64,000 bases of DNA, from assembly GCA_963764685.1 (NCBI GenBank), contig CAVXTT010000020.1, positions 186,001-250,000 of the forward strand, read 5' to 3'. How positions within the stretch are numbered: the first letter of the stretch is position 1; each line of letters opens with the position of its first letter. The DNA comes from CAVXTT01 sp963764685. Lineage in GTDB: Bacteria; Bacteroidota; Ignavibacteria; Ignavibacteriales; Ignavibacteriaceae. The translations under genes and the position numbers were made by a program. Positions 28,344 to 37,252 of the stretch are shown piece by piece. The notes under the pieces are model-generated. The model ran no database searches and was not told where the DNA came from. It saw only the letters and a program-made list of their open reading frames with translations.

Positions 28344-28797
28344 TAATCAAAAAAAATTCGAACCTAAAATACTGGCCTTTGTATGTAACTGGTGTACATA
28401 CACAGGTGCTGATCTTGCAGGTACAAGCAGATTAAAGCAGCAGACAAATGCCAGGCTTATAAGAGTTCCCTGCACAGGAAGAATTGATCCGTTGTTCGTA
28501 ATTAAGGCTTTTGAAAATGGTGCCGACGGAGTTCTAATTTCAGGCTGCCATCCAGGTGACTGTCATTATAATACAGGAAATTTTCATGCCAGGAGGAGAT
28601 GGGTAATATTCCAGAAACTGCTGGAATTTGTAGGTATAGATTCAAAAAGACTGCATTTTTCCTGGGTGTCTGCATCTGAAGGGAAGAAATGGGTAGATGT
28701 AATAAATGGTGTCATCGATACTGTAAGAGCGCAGGGGCCGCTGAATTATTGCGGCAGAACCCATACTTCGCAACAATTAAAACATCAATTAGACTGA
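28333..28797 (+). CDS. MvhD/FlxD-type iron-sulfur subunit
   Basis: 154 residues from the ATG at 28333, which overlaps hdrA by 11 nt (an in-frame ATG at 28312 lies deeper inside hdrA). MvhD/FlpD family [2Fe-2S] protein that hands electrons to HdrA: FVCNWCTYTGADLAGTSRL, RVPCTGRIDPLFVIKAFENG, ISGCHPGDCHYNTGNFHARR. Next to hdrCBA and three further redox genes, it matches FlxD of the Flx-Hdr NADH dehydrogenase/heterodisulfide reductase. Confidence 0.9.
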   Translation: MLPDNQKKFEPKILAFVCNWCTYTGADLAGTSRLKQQTNARLIRVPCTGRIDPLFVIKAFENGADGVLISGCHPGDCHYNTGNFHARRRWVIFQKLLEFVGIDSKRLHFSWVSASEGKKWVDVINGVIDTVRAQGPLNYCGRTHTSQQLKHQLD

Positions 28798-28813
28798 AGA
28801 GAAAGATTTTATT

Positions 28814-29677
28814 ATGAATGAACTTGTTCAAACTGCCAGGGATCTGCTGGGCTCGGGTAAAGTTGCTTATATAATCGGATATGAAAAAAATTTCAAGGGA
28901 GTTACTAAACCTTTTATAGCAAGAAGCTCCGAAGCAGCAGACAGATTGGTGTTTAATCACTATGCATTGAATAATCTTGCCGTGTATTTACACCAGCTTA
29001 AAAAAGAAACAGAAGGAAAGATCGGTATAGTAGCAAAGGGGTGTGACATTAAGGCTATTGTTGCACTCATCCAGGAAAACCAGATCAAACGGGATGATAT
29101 ATTCATAATCGGTATGAATTGTTCAGGAGTTGTAAGGGATCCATCTGAAGAATGGAATCAAAGTAATACTCAGATAAAATGCGGTTACTGCCAGCTGAAA
29201 ACTCCTAAGAATGCCGATATAGTTATAGGGGAATCAGAACAATTTGCTCCTGCAGAGGATGATCAGCTTCCGTTGATTAAAAAAATCGAGGCAATGTCGT
29301 CGCAGGAAAGATTAAGTTACTTTTCTGATCTTTTCAGTGATTGCATTAAATGTTATGCCTGCAGGCAGGTATGTCCCTTATGCTACTGTGAAGAATGCGT
29401 GGCGGATAAAACAATGCCGAGGTGGGTTGATTCCAGTGCATCTGAAAGAGGCAACTTCAGCTGGAATATTATTCGTGCATTTCATCAGGGAGGGAGATGC
29501 ATTGGCTGCCACGAATGCGAACGCGCCTGCCCGATGGATATCCCGATATCATTACTTACAAGAAAGATCGGGCAGTTCGTCAGGGAGGAATTTAATTATG
29601 TATCAGGATTGAATCCCGACGAGCCAACTTTTATCGGCAGTTACAATTCATCCGATAAAGCAGATTTCATAAAATAG
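28814..29677 (+). CDS. Flx-type iron-sulfur subunit (FrhB/FdhB-like N-terminus plus dicluster ferredoxin)
   Basis: 287 residues. The N-terminal ~150 residues resemble the F420-hydrogenase/dehydrogenase beta-subunit N-terminal region (GKVAYIIGYEKNFKGVTKPF, KGCDIKAIVALIQENQIKRD, IIGMNCSGVVRD). The C-terminal part has two [4Fe-4S] motifs, CIKCYACRQVCPLCYC and CIGCHECERACPM. Likely FlxB or FlxC of the Flx-Hdr complex, wiring the NADH-oxidising subunit to FlxD; which letter applies I cannot fix without alignment. Lies 16 nt after the FlxD gene. Confidence 0.87.
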   Translation: MNELVQTARDLLGSGKVAYIIGYEKNFKGVTKPFIARSSEAADRLVFNHYALNNLAVYLHQLKKETEGKIGIVAKGCDIKAIVALIQENQIKRDDIFIIGMNCSGVVRDPSEEWNQSNTQIKCGYCQLKTPKNADIVIGESEQFAPAEDDQLPLIKKIEAMSSQERLSYFSDLFSDCIKCYACRQVCPLCYCEECVADKTMPRWVDSSASERGNFSWNIIRAFHQGGRCIGCHECERACPMDIPISLLTRKIGQFVREEFNYVSGLNPDEPTFIGSYNSSDKADFIK

Positions 29678-29689
29678 AGGAAACCCGGT

Positions 29690-30727
29690 ATGTATTATTT
29701 ATTGACTGATGAAAAAATAAAAAGATTAGTATCCGATCTTCTGGATAATAATAAGTATAAAGTCGTTTGCCAATCAGAAGACAATAAGAAATTTGAAGAA
29801 ATAAAGAGTACTGATAATTTTTATCTGAATCCCGATTTAATACCATCAAACATTTCGATAAAGGAGTTCTTTTTTCCTAAATCGGAGATTTTGTTTAATT
29901 ATGTGAATGAAAAAGAGGGAGTAAAATTATTTGATCCCCCGTCAAAGGAAGATATCACAGTATTCTTTGGGGTCAAACCCTGCGATGCAGCTGCAATTCC
30001 TGTTTTAGAAAAAGTATTTAACTGGGATTATAAAGATGAGTTCTTTAATAACAGAGTTGAGAAATCTATTATTATCGGGTTAGGATGCAGGTATTCCGAT
30101 GCCGATTGCTTCTGCACATCTGTCGGACTGGATCCAAATTCCACAAAGGGAAGTGACCTGTTTTTATATCCTGTGAATAACGGGTATTTATTAGAATGCA
30201 TATCAGCAAAAGGTAAAAGCTTTCTGGATCAATTCAGTTATCTGAAAGAGAATGAAAGTAAGCAGTTTACCGGACAGAAATCCGCAGGTCCTGAGAAAAG
30301 ATTTGATTATGGTAATGTTAAACAATGGCTGAATAATAACTTTAAGAATGCCTATTGGAAACAGCCGGCAGAATTATGTGTCGGTTGTGCTAAGTGCGCA
30401 TTTGTATGTCCGACCTGCCATTGTTTTGATATTGTGGACGAGGAATGCGGAGACTGCGGACAAAGATTAAAAAACTGGGATGCCTGCCAGTTCGAGCTGT
30501 TTACAAAACACGCTTCAGGACATAATCCAAGGGGTGTAAAGGAAAACAGGTACAGGCAGAGGGTATTTCATAAGTTTAAATATTATAAAGATAATTTTGA
30601 TGAAATACTCTGTACCGGATGCGGAAGATGTATCCGCGGATGTCCTGCATTTGTTGATATCAGCGGAATATTATCCGATATAAATTCCTTTCAGGAGGAC
30701 TCAACAACATTAATCAATCGCAATTAA
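29690..30727 (+). CDS. Flx-type 4Fe-4S dicluster subunit (AsrA/HyhB-like)
   Basis: 345 residues. Similar in plan to the iron-sulfur subunits of anaerobic sulfite reductase and sulfhydrogenase: FFGVKPCDAAAIPVLEKVF, GLGCRYSDADCFCTSVGLDP, then CVGCAKCAFVCPTCHCFDI and CTGCGRCIRGCPAFVDISG for two [4Fe-4S] clusters. Position between the preceding dicluster gene and the flavin reductase gene (12- and 10-nt gaps) makes it part of the Flx module. Confidence 0.88.
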   Translation: MYYLLTDEKIKRLVSDLLDNNKYKVVCQSEDNKKFEEIKSTDNFYLNPDLIPSNISIKEFFFPKSEILFNYVNEKEGVKLFDPPSKEDITVFFGVKPCDAAAIPVLEKVFNWDYKDEFFNNRVEKSIIIGLGCRYSDADCFCTSVGLDPNSTKGSDLFLYPVNNGYLLECISAKGKSFLDQFSYLKENESKQFTGQKSAGPEKRFDYGNVKQWLNNNFKNAYWKQPAELCVGCAKCAFVCPTCHCFDIVDEECGDCGQRLKNWDACQFELFTKHASGHNPRGVKENRYRQRVFHKFKYYKDNFDEILCTGCGRCIRGCPAFVDISGILSDINSFQEDSTTLINRN

Positions 30728-30737
30728 CGGACTGGAA

Positions 30738-31568
30738 ATGAATATTTATAAACCTTATCTCGCTGAAATAACAGATATTATTGATGAGACACCCGATATT
30801 AAAACTTTTAAATTAAAGTTCGTTGACTCTGAATTTCATAAGAACTTTTCATTCAAAGCCGGGCAGTTTGCCGAATACTCAGTTTTCGGTAAAGGGGAGT
30901 GCACATTTTGTATTGCCTCTTCCCCGACAAGACCCGAATATATTGAATGTTCATTCAAAACTTACGGCAAGGTCACAACTGCAATGCGTAAACTGAATCA
31001 GGGTGATATTATCGGTCTGCGTGGCCCTTATGGAAATTATTTCCCGGTAGAAGAAATGAAGGGGAAGAATATTATATTCATAGCCGGAGGGATAGGACTT
31101 GCTCCTGTAAGGTGCATTATTTGGAACGTGCTCGACCTGCGGAAAGACTTTGGCGACATTTACATTATTTACGGTGCAAGGACTGTAAATGACCTCGTAT
31201 ATAAAAGAGAACTTGAGCAGTGGCAGAATATGCCCGATGTAAAAACTTTTGTTACTGTTGATCCGGGAGGTGAAACACCTGATTGGAAAGGGGATATCGG
31301 CTTTGTTCCTAAGATCGTTCAGAAAGCTGCTCCACCGGCAGAGAACTCGGTCGCAATAGTATGCGGTCCCCCCATTATGATCAAGAATACGTTCCCGGTA
31401 CTTATGGAACTGGGATTTAATGAAAAAGATGTAATCACCACGCTTGAGAACCGAATGAAATGTGGTCTTGGTAAATGCGGCAGGTGTAATATAGGAAGTG
31501 TATATGTATGCAAGGATGGTCCCGTCTTTACATATGAAGATCTGAACAAGCTCCCTGACGAATTCTAA
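30738..31568 (+). CDS. FAD/NAD(P)-binding oxidoreductase, FlxA-like (AsrB/HyhG type)
   Basis: 276 residues. Ferredoxin-reductase-like: FAD domain (FKAGQFAEYSVFGKGECTF, CIASSPTRPEY), NAD(P) domain (FIAGGIGLAPVRCIIWNVLD, IVCGPPIMIKNTFPVL) and a C-terminal [2Fe-2S] segment (MKCGLGKCGRCNIGSVYVC). It is the likely NADH entry point of the Flx-Hdr complex. Last gene of the operon; no clear terminator before the convergent M28 gene 25 nt away. Confidence 0.92.
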   Translation: MNIYKPYLAEITDIIDETPDIKTFKLKFVDSEFHKNFSFKAGQFAEYSVFGKGECTFCIASSPTRPEYIECSFKTYGKVTTAMRKLNQGDIIGLRGPYGNYFPVEEMKGKNIIFIAGGIGLAPVRCIIWNVLDLRKDFGDIYIIYGARTVNDLVYKRELEQWQNMPDVKTFVTVDPGGETPDWKGDIGFVPKIVQKAAPPAENSVAIVCGPPIMIKNTFPVLMELGFNEKDVITTLENRMKCGLGKCGRCNIGSVYVCKDGPVFTYEDLNKLPDEF

Positions 31569-31593
31569 TCAGCTAAATTTCTTAACGGTGCAG

Positions 31594-33056
31594 TTATTGC
31601 TGCACCACTATTTCTCTTTTGTACTCTCCATTGGCAATTTCCATTAATGAAAGAAATGCCAGACGGGTTATACTTTCGTATAATCTCCCGTTAAGGGTTT
31701 CAACAGTATCTCCCGGAAGATGCAGATATTTATAACTGTACTTTGAAACAAAATAAGCTGAAGGTATCCCGGCATCGTGAAAAGCCTGTGCATCAGCCCC
31801 TCCGCCTGACCAGGTTGCTTCTGTCATAAGATTAAAATTCTTATTGTTTATATCCTTTATAAGAGCCCATAGTTGCGGAGCGCTCTTTCCGTTGCCGATC
31901 TGAATGCTGTCTCCAACTCCTATGCAGTCGAGGTTAAACATCGCGGTGATCTTATCAAGGGGGACGGGGGAGTTTTGCACGAAGAATTTAGATCCGTTCA
32001 GTCCCTGTTCCTCACAGGCAAATAGTACAAAGATTACAGATCTTAAGGGTTTAATATTATTTTTTACGATGGCAGAAGCAATCTCCATAACCGCTGATGA
32101 TCCTGAAGCATTATCATTTGCCCCGGGGAAGAGTACCTCGCCTGCCTGTGAACCTACGTGATCAAGATGAGCGCCGATCACTATATATTCATTTTTTAAT
32201 ATAGGATCGCTTCCTTCCATAAATCCCACAATATTATCGACCGGAACCGCCATACTGTATTCAGCAGTTGCGGTGATATGAACTGTAGATCCGGATATAC
32301 AGGAATGAGGCTGTTTCAGTGAATCTATTGTTGTCTGGAGTTGCTTTAATGTGTATCCCGAGGGAACTAAGATCTCGTCGGCGGTTTCTAGACTGATGTG
32401 CAGCTGGGGGAAATTTTCATTCTGGTCACCGCTCCCGTGGAGTACACTGCCTATCGGCTGCTGTGGTTCTAAATCATTAGGCATTGAGAGGAAGAGAATT
32501 CCTAATGCCCCGTGGTCAGCAGCGATCTTTGATTTTTCTCTTGGATAAGTATTCGTAAAAGGGGTATCACCAATCTTCCATCCCGGCTGGTTTTTAAAAA
32601 CCATCACTACTTTACCGTCAACATCAATATTCTTATAATCATCATATAAAGAGTCACTTATACCGTAGCCGCAGAATACAACAGGAGCATCATAATTTCC
32701 CGAGCCGGTAAACCCGCGGAATATATAATCTTTACCTAACTTATATTCCTTTTCCTTGCGGGTGAAACAAGTTTAAATGCCGCAGGTGCATTTATTTTAT
32801 TATACTCAACGTATAGTGTCTGGTAATAGCTGTCGTTAAATGCCTTCAGCCCCAGATCCTTAAAAAAATCAGCTGTGTAATTTTCCGCTTTTTTGTATCC
32901 TTCACTGCCTGGTAATCTGCCGTCAAATTCTGGAGAGGTAAGGGTTTTAACTTTATCAAGAAGCGATTGTTGTGTAATTGATTCCTGCTGAGCAATTCCA
33001 TTGAACAGAAAAACAGGAAGGGTTAGAAGAAGCAGTTTAATTTTCATAAATATCAC
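31594..33056 (-). CDS. Exported M28-family metallopeptidase, frameshifted
   Basis: Zinc aminopeptidase-like enzyme with a signal peptide (KIKLLLLTLPVFLFNGIAQQ), a protease-associated insert (VVFCGYGIS ... VVMVFKNQPGW) and the M28 catalytic core. Zinc ligands and base are visible: AHLDHVGSQ, GANDNASGSSAVMEIA, CEEQGLNGSKFF, NLDCIGVGD and LHLPGDTVETL. The N-terminal ~99 residues are in one frame and everything from RKEKEYKLGKDYIFRGF is in another; the break is near 32756-32765. About 485 residues. A second start is the ATG at 33047. No T9SS tail. Confidence 0.9.
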
Positions 33057-33102
33057 TCTGTAAATATGCAGTACTAATTTAATTTAACGGCGGGAATAAA
33101 AA

Positions 33103-33131
33103 AAAGTCCCGCTCGAAGCGGGACTTAAAAA
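33103..33131 (-). terminator. Terminator after secF
   Basis: AAGTCCCGCTCGAAGCGGGACTT at 33104-33126; on the minus strand the stem is followed by an eight-T run. It begins directly after the secF stop codon at 33132. Confidence 0.92.
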
Positions 33132-34271
33132 TCAGAATTGTACCTTCTTTTTAGTACGGTTTACATATTCAACTACAAGCGCGCTGGCAACAAATATAGA
33201 GGAATAAGTTCCGATTACTATACCGAAGAATAGAGTGAATGCAAAAGCTCTAAGAACTTCTCCTCCAAAGATCAGAAGAACGGCACAGGATAAAAGAGTT
33301 GTTCCACCGGTTAAGATAGTTCTGCTCATTGTCCTGTTTATACTTTTATTCATCAGTTCTTCAAGAGGCATTGTTTTGTGTATCTTTAAATTCTCTCTCA
33401 CCCTATCGAATACAATAACTGTATCATTGATTGAATAACCTACAAGGGTAAGAAATGCGGCAACAATTGCAAGATCAATTTCCAGATTCAGTCCCGGAAT
33501 AACATTATAAAGTACAGAATATAATCCGAGTGTAATCAATACGTCATGAAACAAAGCCACTACTGCAGTAAAAGCAAAGATAAATTTGAAACGGAATGCC
33601 AGGTAAATTAAGATAACCAGGAGAGATAAAAGTACTGCGACAACTGCATCCTGTTTTAATTCTTCGCCGATCTTAGGACCAACCTGATCCTGTCTTAAAA
33701 CTTTAAATGAATTATCGGTTACCTTCTGTTTTAGGTTTTCCTTGATCCAGTCGGAGATTCCCACACTAAAAGTAATCTCTCTGTTATCAGGTTCTTCAGA
33801 GACCTTATTATTCTGGAAACCAGCACTGTTCAATCTTGCCGAAATAACATTAACAGTGTCCGGATTCGGGAACCTGTAAGTTATGGTGTTCTGCGCTGAA
33901 TCGGTAACAACCCCCTGGATACCGGGGTAAACTGCATTTATTTCTCTCTGAATTGATGCAAGTACTTTCGGATATACCTGATGGGGTATCTGCTGTAATT
34001 CGGTTCTGATCAAAACTCCTGTTTCACTGCCGAAGGTTTTTAATTCTACATTACCTAACCCTATGTTTTCAACATAGCTTCTCATTTTTCCTATATCTAC
34101 AGGCTTATCAAACTGAAGTACGATTTCAGTGCCTCCTTTGAAGTCGATACCGAACTGCAATCCCCTGATCAGTATATTAATCAGCCCCACCAAAAAGAGT
34201 GTTGTTGAGATTATATAGAAAAGTTTTCTTTTACCTAACCAGTCAACATTTAAATTTTCGAAAATACGCAT
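33132..34271 (-). CDS. secF: Protein translocase subunit SecF
   Basis: 379 residues. The SecDF complex uses the proton gradient to finish protein export across the inner membrane. Six membrane helices, the family motif FGIDFKGGTEIVLQF after helix 1, and SINDTVIVFDRVREN with the conserved Asp-Arg pair in the helix 4 region. A larger P4-type periplasmic segment than in E. coli, as usual for Bacteroidota. Follows secD by 20 nt. Confidence 0.96.
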   Translation of the reverse strand: MRIFENLNVDWLGKRKLFYIISTTLFLVGLINILIRGLQFGIDFKGGTEIVLQFDKPVDIGKMRSYVENIGLGNVELKTFGSETGVLIRTELQQIPHQVYPKVLASIQREINAVYPGIQGVVTDSAQNTITYRFPNPDTVNVISARLNSAGFQNNKVSEEPDNREITFSVGISDWIKENLKQKVTDNSFKVLRQDQVGPKIGEELKQDAVVAVLLSLLVILIYLAFRFKFIFAFTAVVALFHDVLITLGLYSVLYNVIPGLNLEIDLAIVAAFLTLVGYSINDTVIVFDRVRENLKIHKTMPLEELMNKSINRTMSRTILTGGTTLLSCAVLLIFGGEVLRAFAFTLFFGIVIGTYSSIFVASALVVEYVNRTKKKVQF

Positions 34272-34291
34272 TTATACTTTTGCTCCTTTGA

Positions 34292-36250
34292 TTAGCCGAT
34301 ACTGATTTTGTGTCCCTTAGAGACCATCATATCGAAAACAACTTTAGTAATTACAAGTGCACCGAATAAACTGGTGAGAATTCCTATCATCAGGGTTAAA
34401 GCAAACCCTTTGACAGGTCCACTTCCGAACTGATACAGTATCAGACCGGTAAAGAATGTGGTAATGTTTGAATCGATGATAGCCGAATATGCTTTTGAAA
34501 ATCCGCTGTCCACAGAAGCTTTTACAGTTTTTCCTGTAGCCATTTCCTCCCGGATCCTTTCGTAGATCAATACATTCGCATCCACTGCCATACCCATAGT
34601 AAGAACTATACCCGCTATGCCGGGGAGTGTTAATGTGGCGCTAAACCCTGCAAGTACACCAAGGATGAACAGAATTACAAAGACTAATGCCGCAGCGGCA
34701 ACTGTTCCGGATTTTCTGTAATATACAATCATAAAAAATCCTACAGCAATATATCCGATTGTTGCTGAAAGCAGGCCGTTATTTATAGAATCCTGTCCAA
34801 GCGATGGTCCAACGGTTCTTTCCTCGATTATATTTACAGGGGCAGGAAGGGCACCTGCTTTTAAGACTATTTCAAGAAGCTTAGCTTCTTCAAGATCAGC
34901 CATTCCTTCAATCTGTGACCGTCCGCCGGGTATTTTTCCTCTTACGCTCGGTGCAGAAAATACAACTCCGTCAAGTATAATGGCAATTCTTTTACCAACG
35001 TTGGCGCCGGTGATCCTTGCCCATTCAGTTGCTCCTTCGGAATTCATTTCCATACTTACGATAGGGGAGGAGGAGTTAGGATCAATATTTGCCTGCGCAT
35101 TTACAACAACACCGCCGGTTAGTTCAGGAACTTTATTTACCATATATAAAACATAGATTCCTTTTCCATCCTGGAAGCCAATTGGTTTTGCAGAGAATAC
35201 GAATTCCACATTATTCGGAATAACCTGCTGTACATCCTCCCGGTTAAGCATCTGGGTTAATTTGCCTCTCTGATCCTCCTGAACATATGCGTCTGCAGTT
35301 TGTGACTGCGGGTTCAGAACAGCAACGGAGAAGAAGGGATGTTCCTTTGCAAATTGTTCCTTTGTCATTTCCTGGGTTGTGTCACCCGGGGTAATCTCGG
35401 CAAGATTTGAAGTATCGGTTTTAGCCGTATCGGTTGCAACAGTACTGTCGGCAGAAGAAGTGGTATCACTCTGAGTTGTATCATCAATAGATTTTCCTGC
35501 AAGTACATTATCGATCTTCTGCATTACCGAAATTGTAATTTCATTATCCTTTACAAGCCGGAATTCAAGCAAGGCTGTTCCCTGCAAAAGCTGTTTTGCC
35601 TCTTCTTCACGGGCTATACCCGGAAGCTCAACAATAATTCTCCTTGCTCCCTGACGTGAGATGGATGGTTCAGAAACTCCATACTGATTAACTCTGTTAT
35701 TAATGATTTCCATTGCGCGGGAGACGGCATCTTCTGATTGTTTCTTTAAATTATCAAGGATCTCATTATCATCTTCCCTTATAGTTCCAAAATACCTGCT
35801 GAGCCGGATCCCTTTTTCTTTAAGCTTTCTGCCGAATATATCCACTACCGGTTCATCTGAAAAGATAGCTTCCTTTTCTGCTTCTTTGAGACTACTCTTG
35901 AAAGCATCGTCTGGGCTTTTAGCAATTTTTTCGAGAAGCTTGGCTGTATTTACTTCAAGTACAACTCTCATTCCCCCCTGCAGATCGAGTCCCAGCTTTA
36001 TTCTTTTTTGTCTGGCTGAGGCAATGGAAGGGTCGTCAATTTTTATGCTGTCTTCAACAGCCCTTAAACGGCGGTCCAGTTCATCTTTTGAAATATCCGG
36101 ATTAGCCGCTTTATATTCCTTGCTTTTTTGTTCCAGAACGGAGGATATCTTTTTCGAGTTCTGAGAATCAATGTAAGTAGGGTATAGTAGATATATGCTT
36201 AAACCGATAGCAGCAATTATTAGAATTAACCTGAATCTGAATTCCTTCAT
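34292..36250 (-). CDS. secD: Protein translocase subunit SecD
   Basis: 652 residues. KLGLDLQGGMRVVLEV after helix 1, a long P1 head domain, GGRSQIEGMADLEEAKLLEI before the membrane core, and TMGMAVDANVLIYERIREEM with the proton-path Asp and Arg. A low-complexity Asp/Thr/Ser stretch (DTTQSDTTSSADSTVATDTA, around residues 260-280) extends the periplasmic domain, which is common in Ignavibacteria/Bacteroidota SecD. First gene of a secD-secF pair. Confidence 0.96.
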   Translation of the reverse strand: MKEFRFRLILIIAAIGLSIYLLYPTYIDSQNSKKISSVLEQKSKEYKAANPDISKDELDRRLRAVEDSIKIDDPSIASARQKRIKLGLDLQGGMRVVLEVNTAKLLEKIAKSPDDAFKSSLKEAEKEAIFSDEPVVDIFGRKLKEKGIRLSRYFGTIREDDNEILDNLKKQSEDAVSRAMEIINNRVNQYGVSEPSISRQGARRIIVELPGIAREEEAKQLLQGTALLEFRLVKDNEITISVMQKIDNVLAGKSIDDTTQSDTTSSADSTVATDTAKTDTSNLAEITPGDTTQEMTKEQFAKEHPFFSVAVLNPQSQTADAYVQEDQRGKLTQMLNREDVQQVIPNNVEFVFSAKPIGFQDGKGIYVLYMVNKVPELTGGVVVNAQANIDPNSSSPIVSMEMNSEGATEWARITGANVGKRIAIILDGVVFSAPSVRGKIPGGRSQIEGMADLEEAKLLEIVLKAGALPAPVNIIEERTVGPSLGQDSINNGLLSATIGYIAVGFFMIVYYRKSGTVAAAALVFVILFILGVLAGFSATLTLPGIAGIVLTMGMAVDANVLIYERIREEMATGKTVKASVDSGFSKAYSAIIDSNITTFFTGLILYQFGSGPVKGFALTLMIGILTSLFGALVITKVVFDMMVSKGHKISIG

Positions 36251-36424
36251 AGTTGAACTTTAAAATGAGATTAAAAAATAAAATAACCACTAAAATTACC
36301 CTATCACGGTCTGAAAGTCAATCAAAACGGAGGGGATTAATTCTTAAATTGTTAAATATTTATACTATATGCCTGGATAATAATTATATAACTGTGAAGA
36401 TTATGCCTGAGTTTTCCTGATGGT

Positions 36425-37252
36425 TTAGCGGTCAGGATTTTTAATTATTTCCCTGATAAGCTCCCCGAATTTTTCTTCTACAAGCCTGGCAGTAGTTGTT
36501 ACTTCCGAATGAGAGAGCTTATTTTTAGAAATACCGGCCGCATAATTAGTGATACAGGAAATTGCCGATACCCTCATCCCCAGCCAGGCAGCATAGACTG
36601 CTTCGTGGACGGTAGACATTCCGACTGCGTCCCCCCCATACTTTTTTATTAAATTTATTTCAGCCGGCGTTTCATATGACGGTCCTTTTGTAAACCAATA
36701 TGTTCCTTTATGCAGGGTTATTCCTTTTGACTGAGCTGCCCTTAAAATAATTTCATTTAGTTCGCGGGAAGGAAAGTTATTAAAATTATTTTTGGCATTT
36801 ATGCCTCCAAGTCCCAATAATGCGGTTAATTCCTTTTTAAGGAATATAGCATTGAAGGATTCTGCAAGCATTAGATCCCCCGGTGTAAATAAGGGATTTA
36901 CACCCCCTGCAGCATTTGTAAGAAGAATGTTTTTAACTCCAAGCTTACTTGAGAAAAAAACAGGGAGTATACATTCCGAAAGTTTATTTCCTTCATAGAA
37001 ATGTATTCTTCCTTTAAACAGCAGGATATTCTTCCCCATATATTTAGAAAAATAAATTTTGGAAGAATGTCCCGGTACCTTTGAAGTCGGATATCCCGGA
37101 AGGCTTTCATTGGGGATTATATTTATCGTCTCAAGCGTGTCCGCAAAATTACCCAGTCCGCTTCCGAGTACCACAGCAAGGTCAGGAACAAAGGGGCACG
37201 CTTTGAATATCGTTTCTACAGCGGTTTTATATTTAAAATGGAGGTCGATCAC
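36425..37252 (-). CDS. punA: Purine nucleoside phosphorylase (trimeric type)
   Basis: Splits purine (deoxy)nucleosides with phosphate. 275 residues from a GTG at 37252 that overlaps the nupC TGA (GTGA); the longer open frame to 37414 only translates nupC sequence out of frame. Motifs: LAVVLGSGLGNFADTLE (phosphate loop), KVPGHSSKIYF, FKGRIHFYEG, LLTNAAGGVNP, KGPSYETPAEI with the purine-binding Glu, GDAVGMSTVHEAV and ISCITNYAAG with the 6-oxopurine-binding Asn. This points to guanosine/inosine specificity. Last gene of cdd-tdk-nupC-punA. Confidence 0.93.
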   Translation of the reverse strand: MIDLHFKYKTAVETIFKACPFVPDLAVVLGSGLGNFADTLETINIIPNESLPGYPTSKVPGHSSKIYFSKYMGKNILLFKGRIHFYEGNKLSECILPVFFSSKLGVKNILLTNAAGGVNPLFTPGDLMLAESFNAIFLKKELTALLGLGGINAKNNFNNFPSRELNEIILRAAQSKGITLHKGTYWFTKGPSYETPAEINLIKKYGGDAVGMSTVHEAVYAAWLGMRVSAISCITNYAAGISKNKLSHSEVTTTARLVEEKFGELIREIIKNPDR

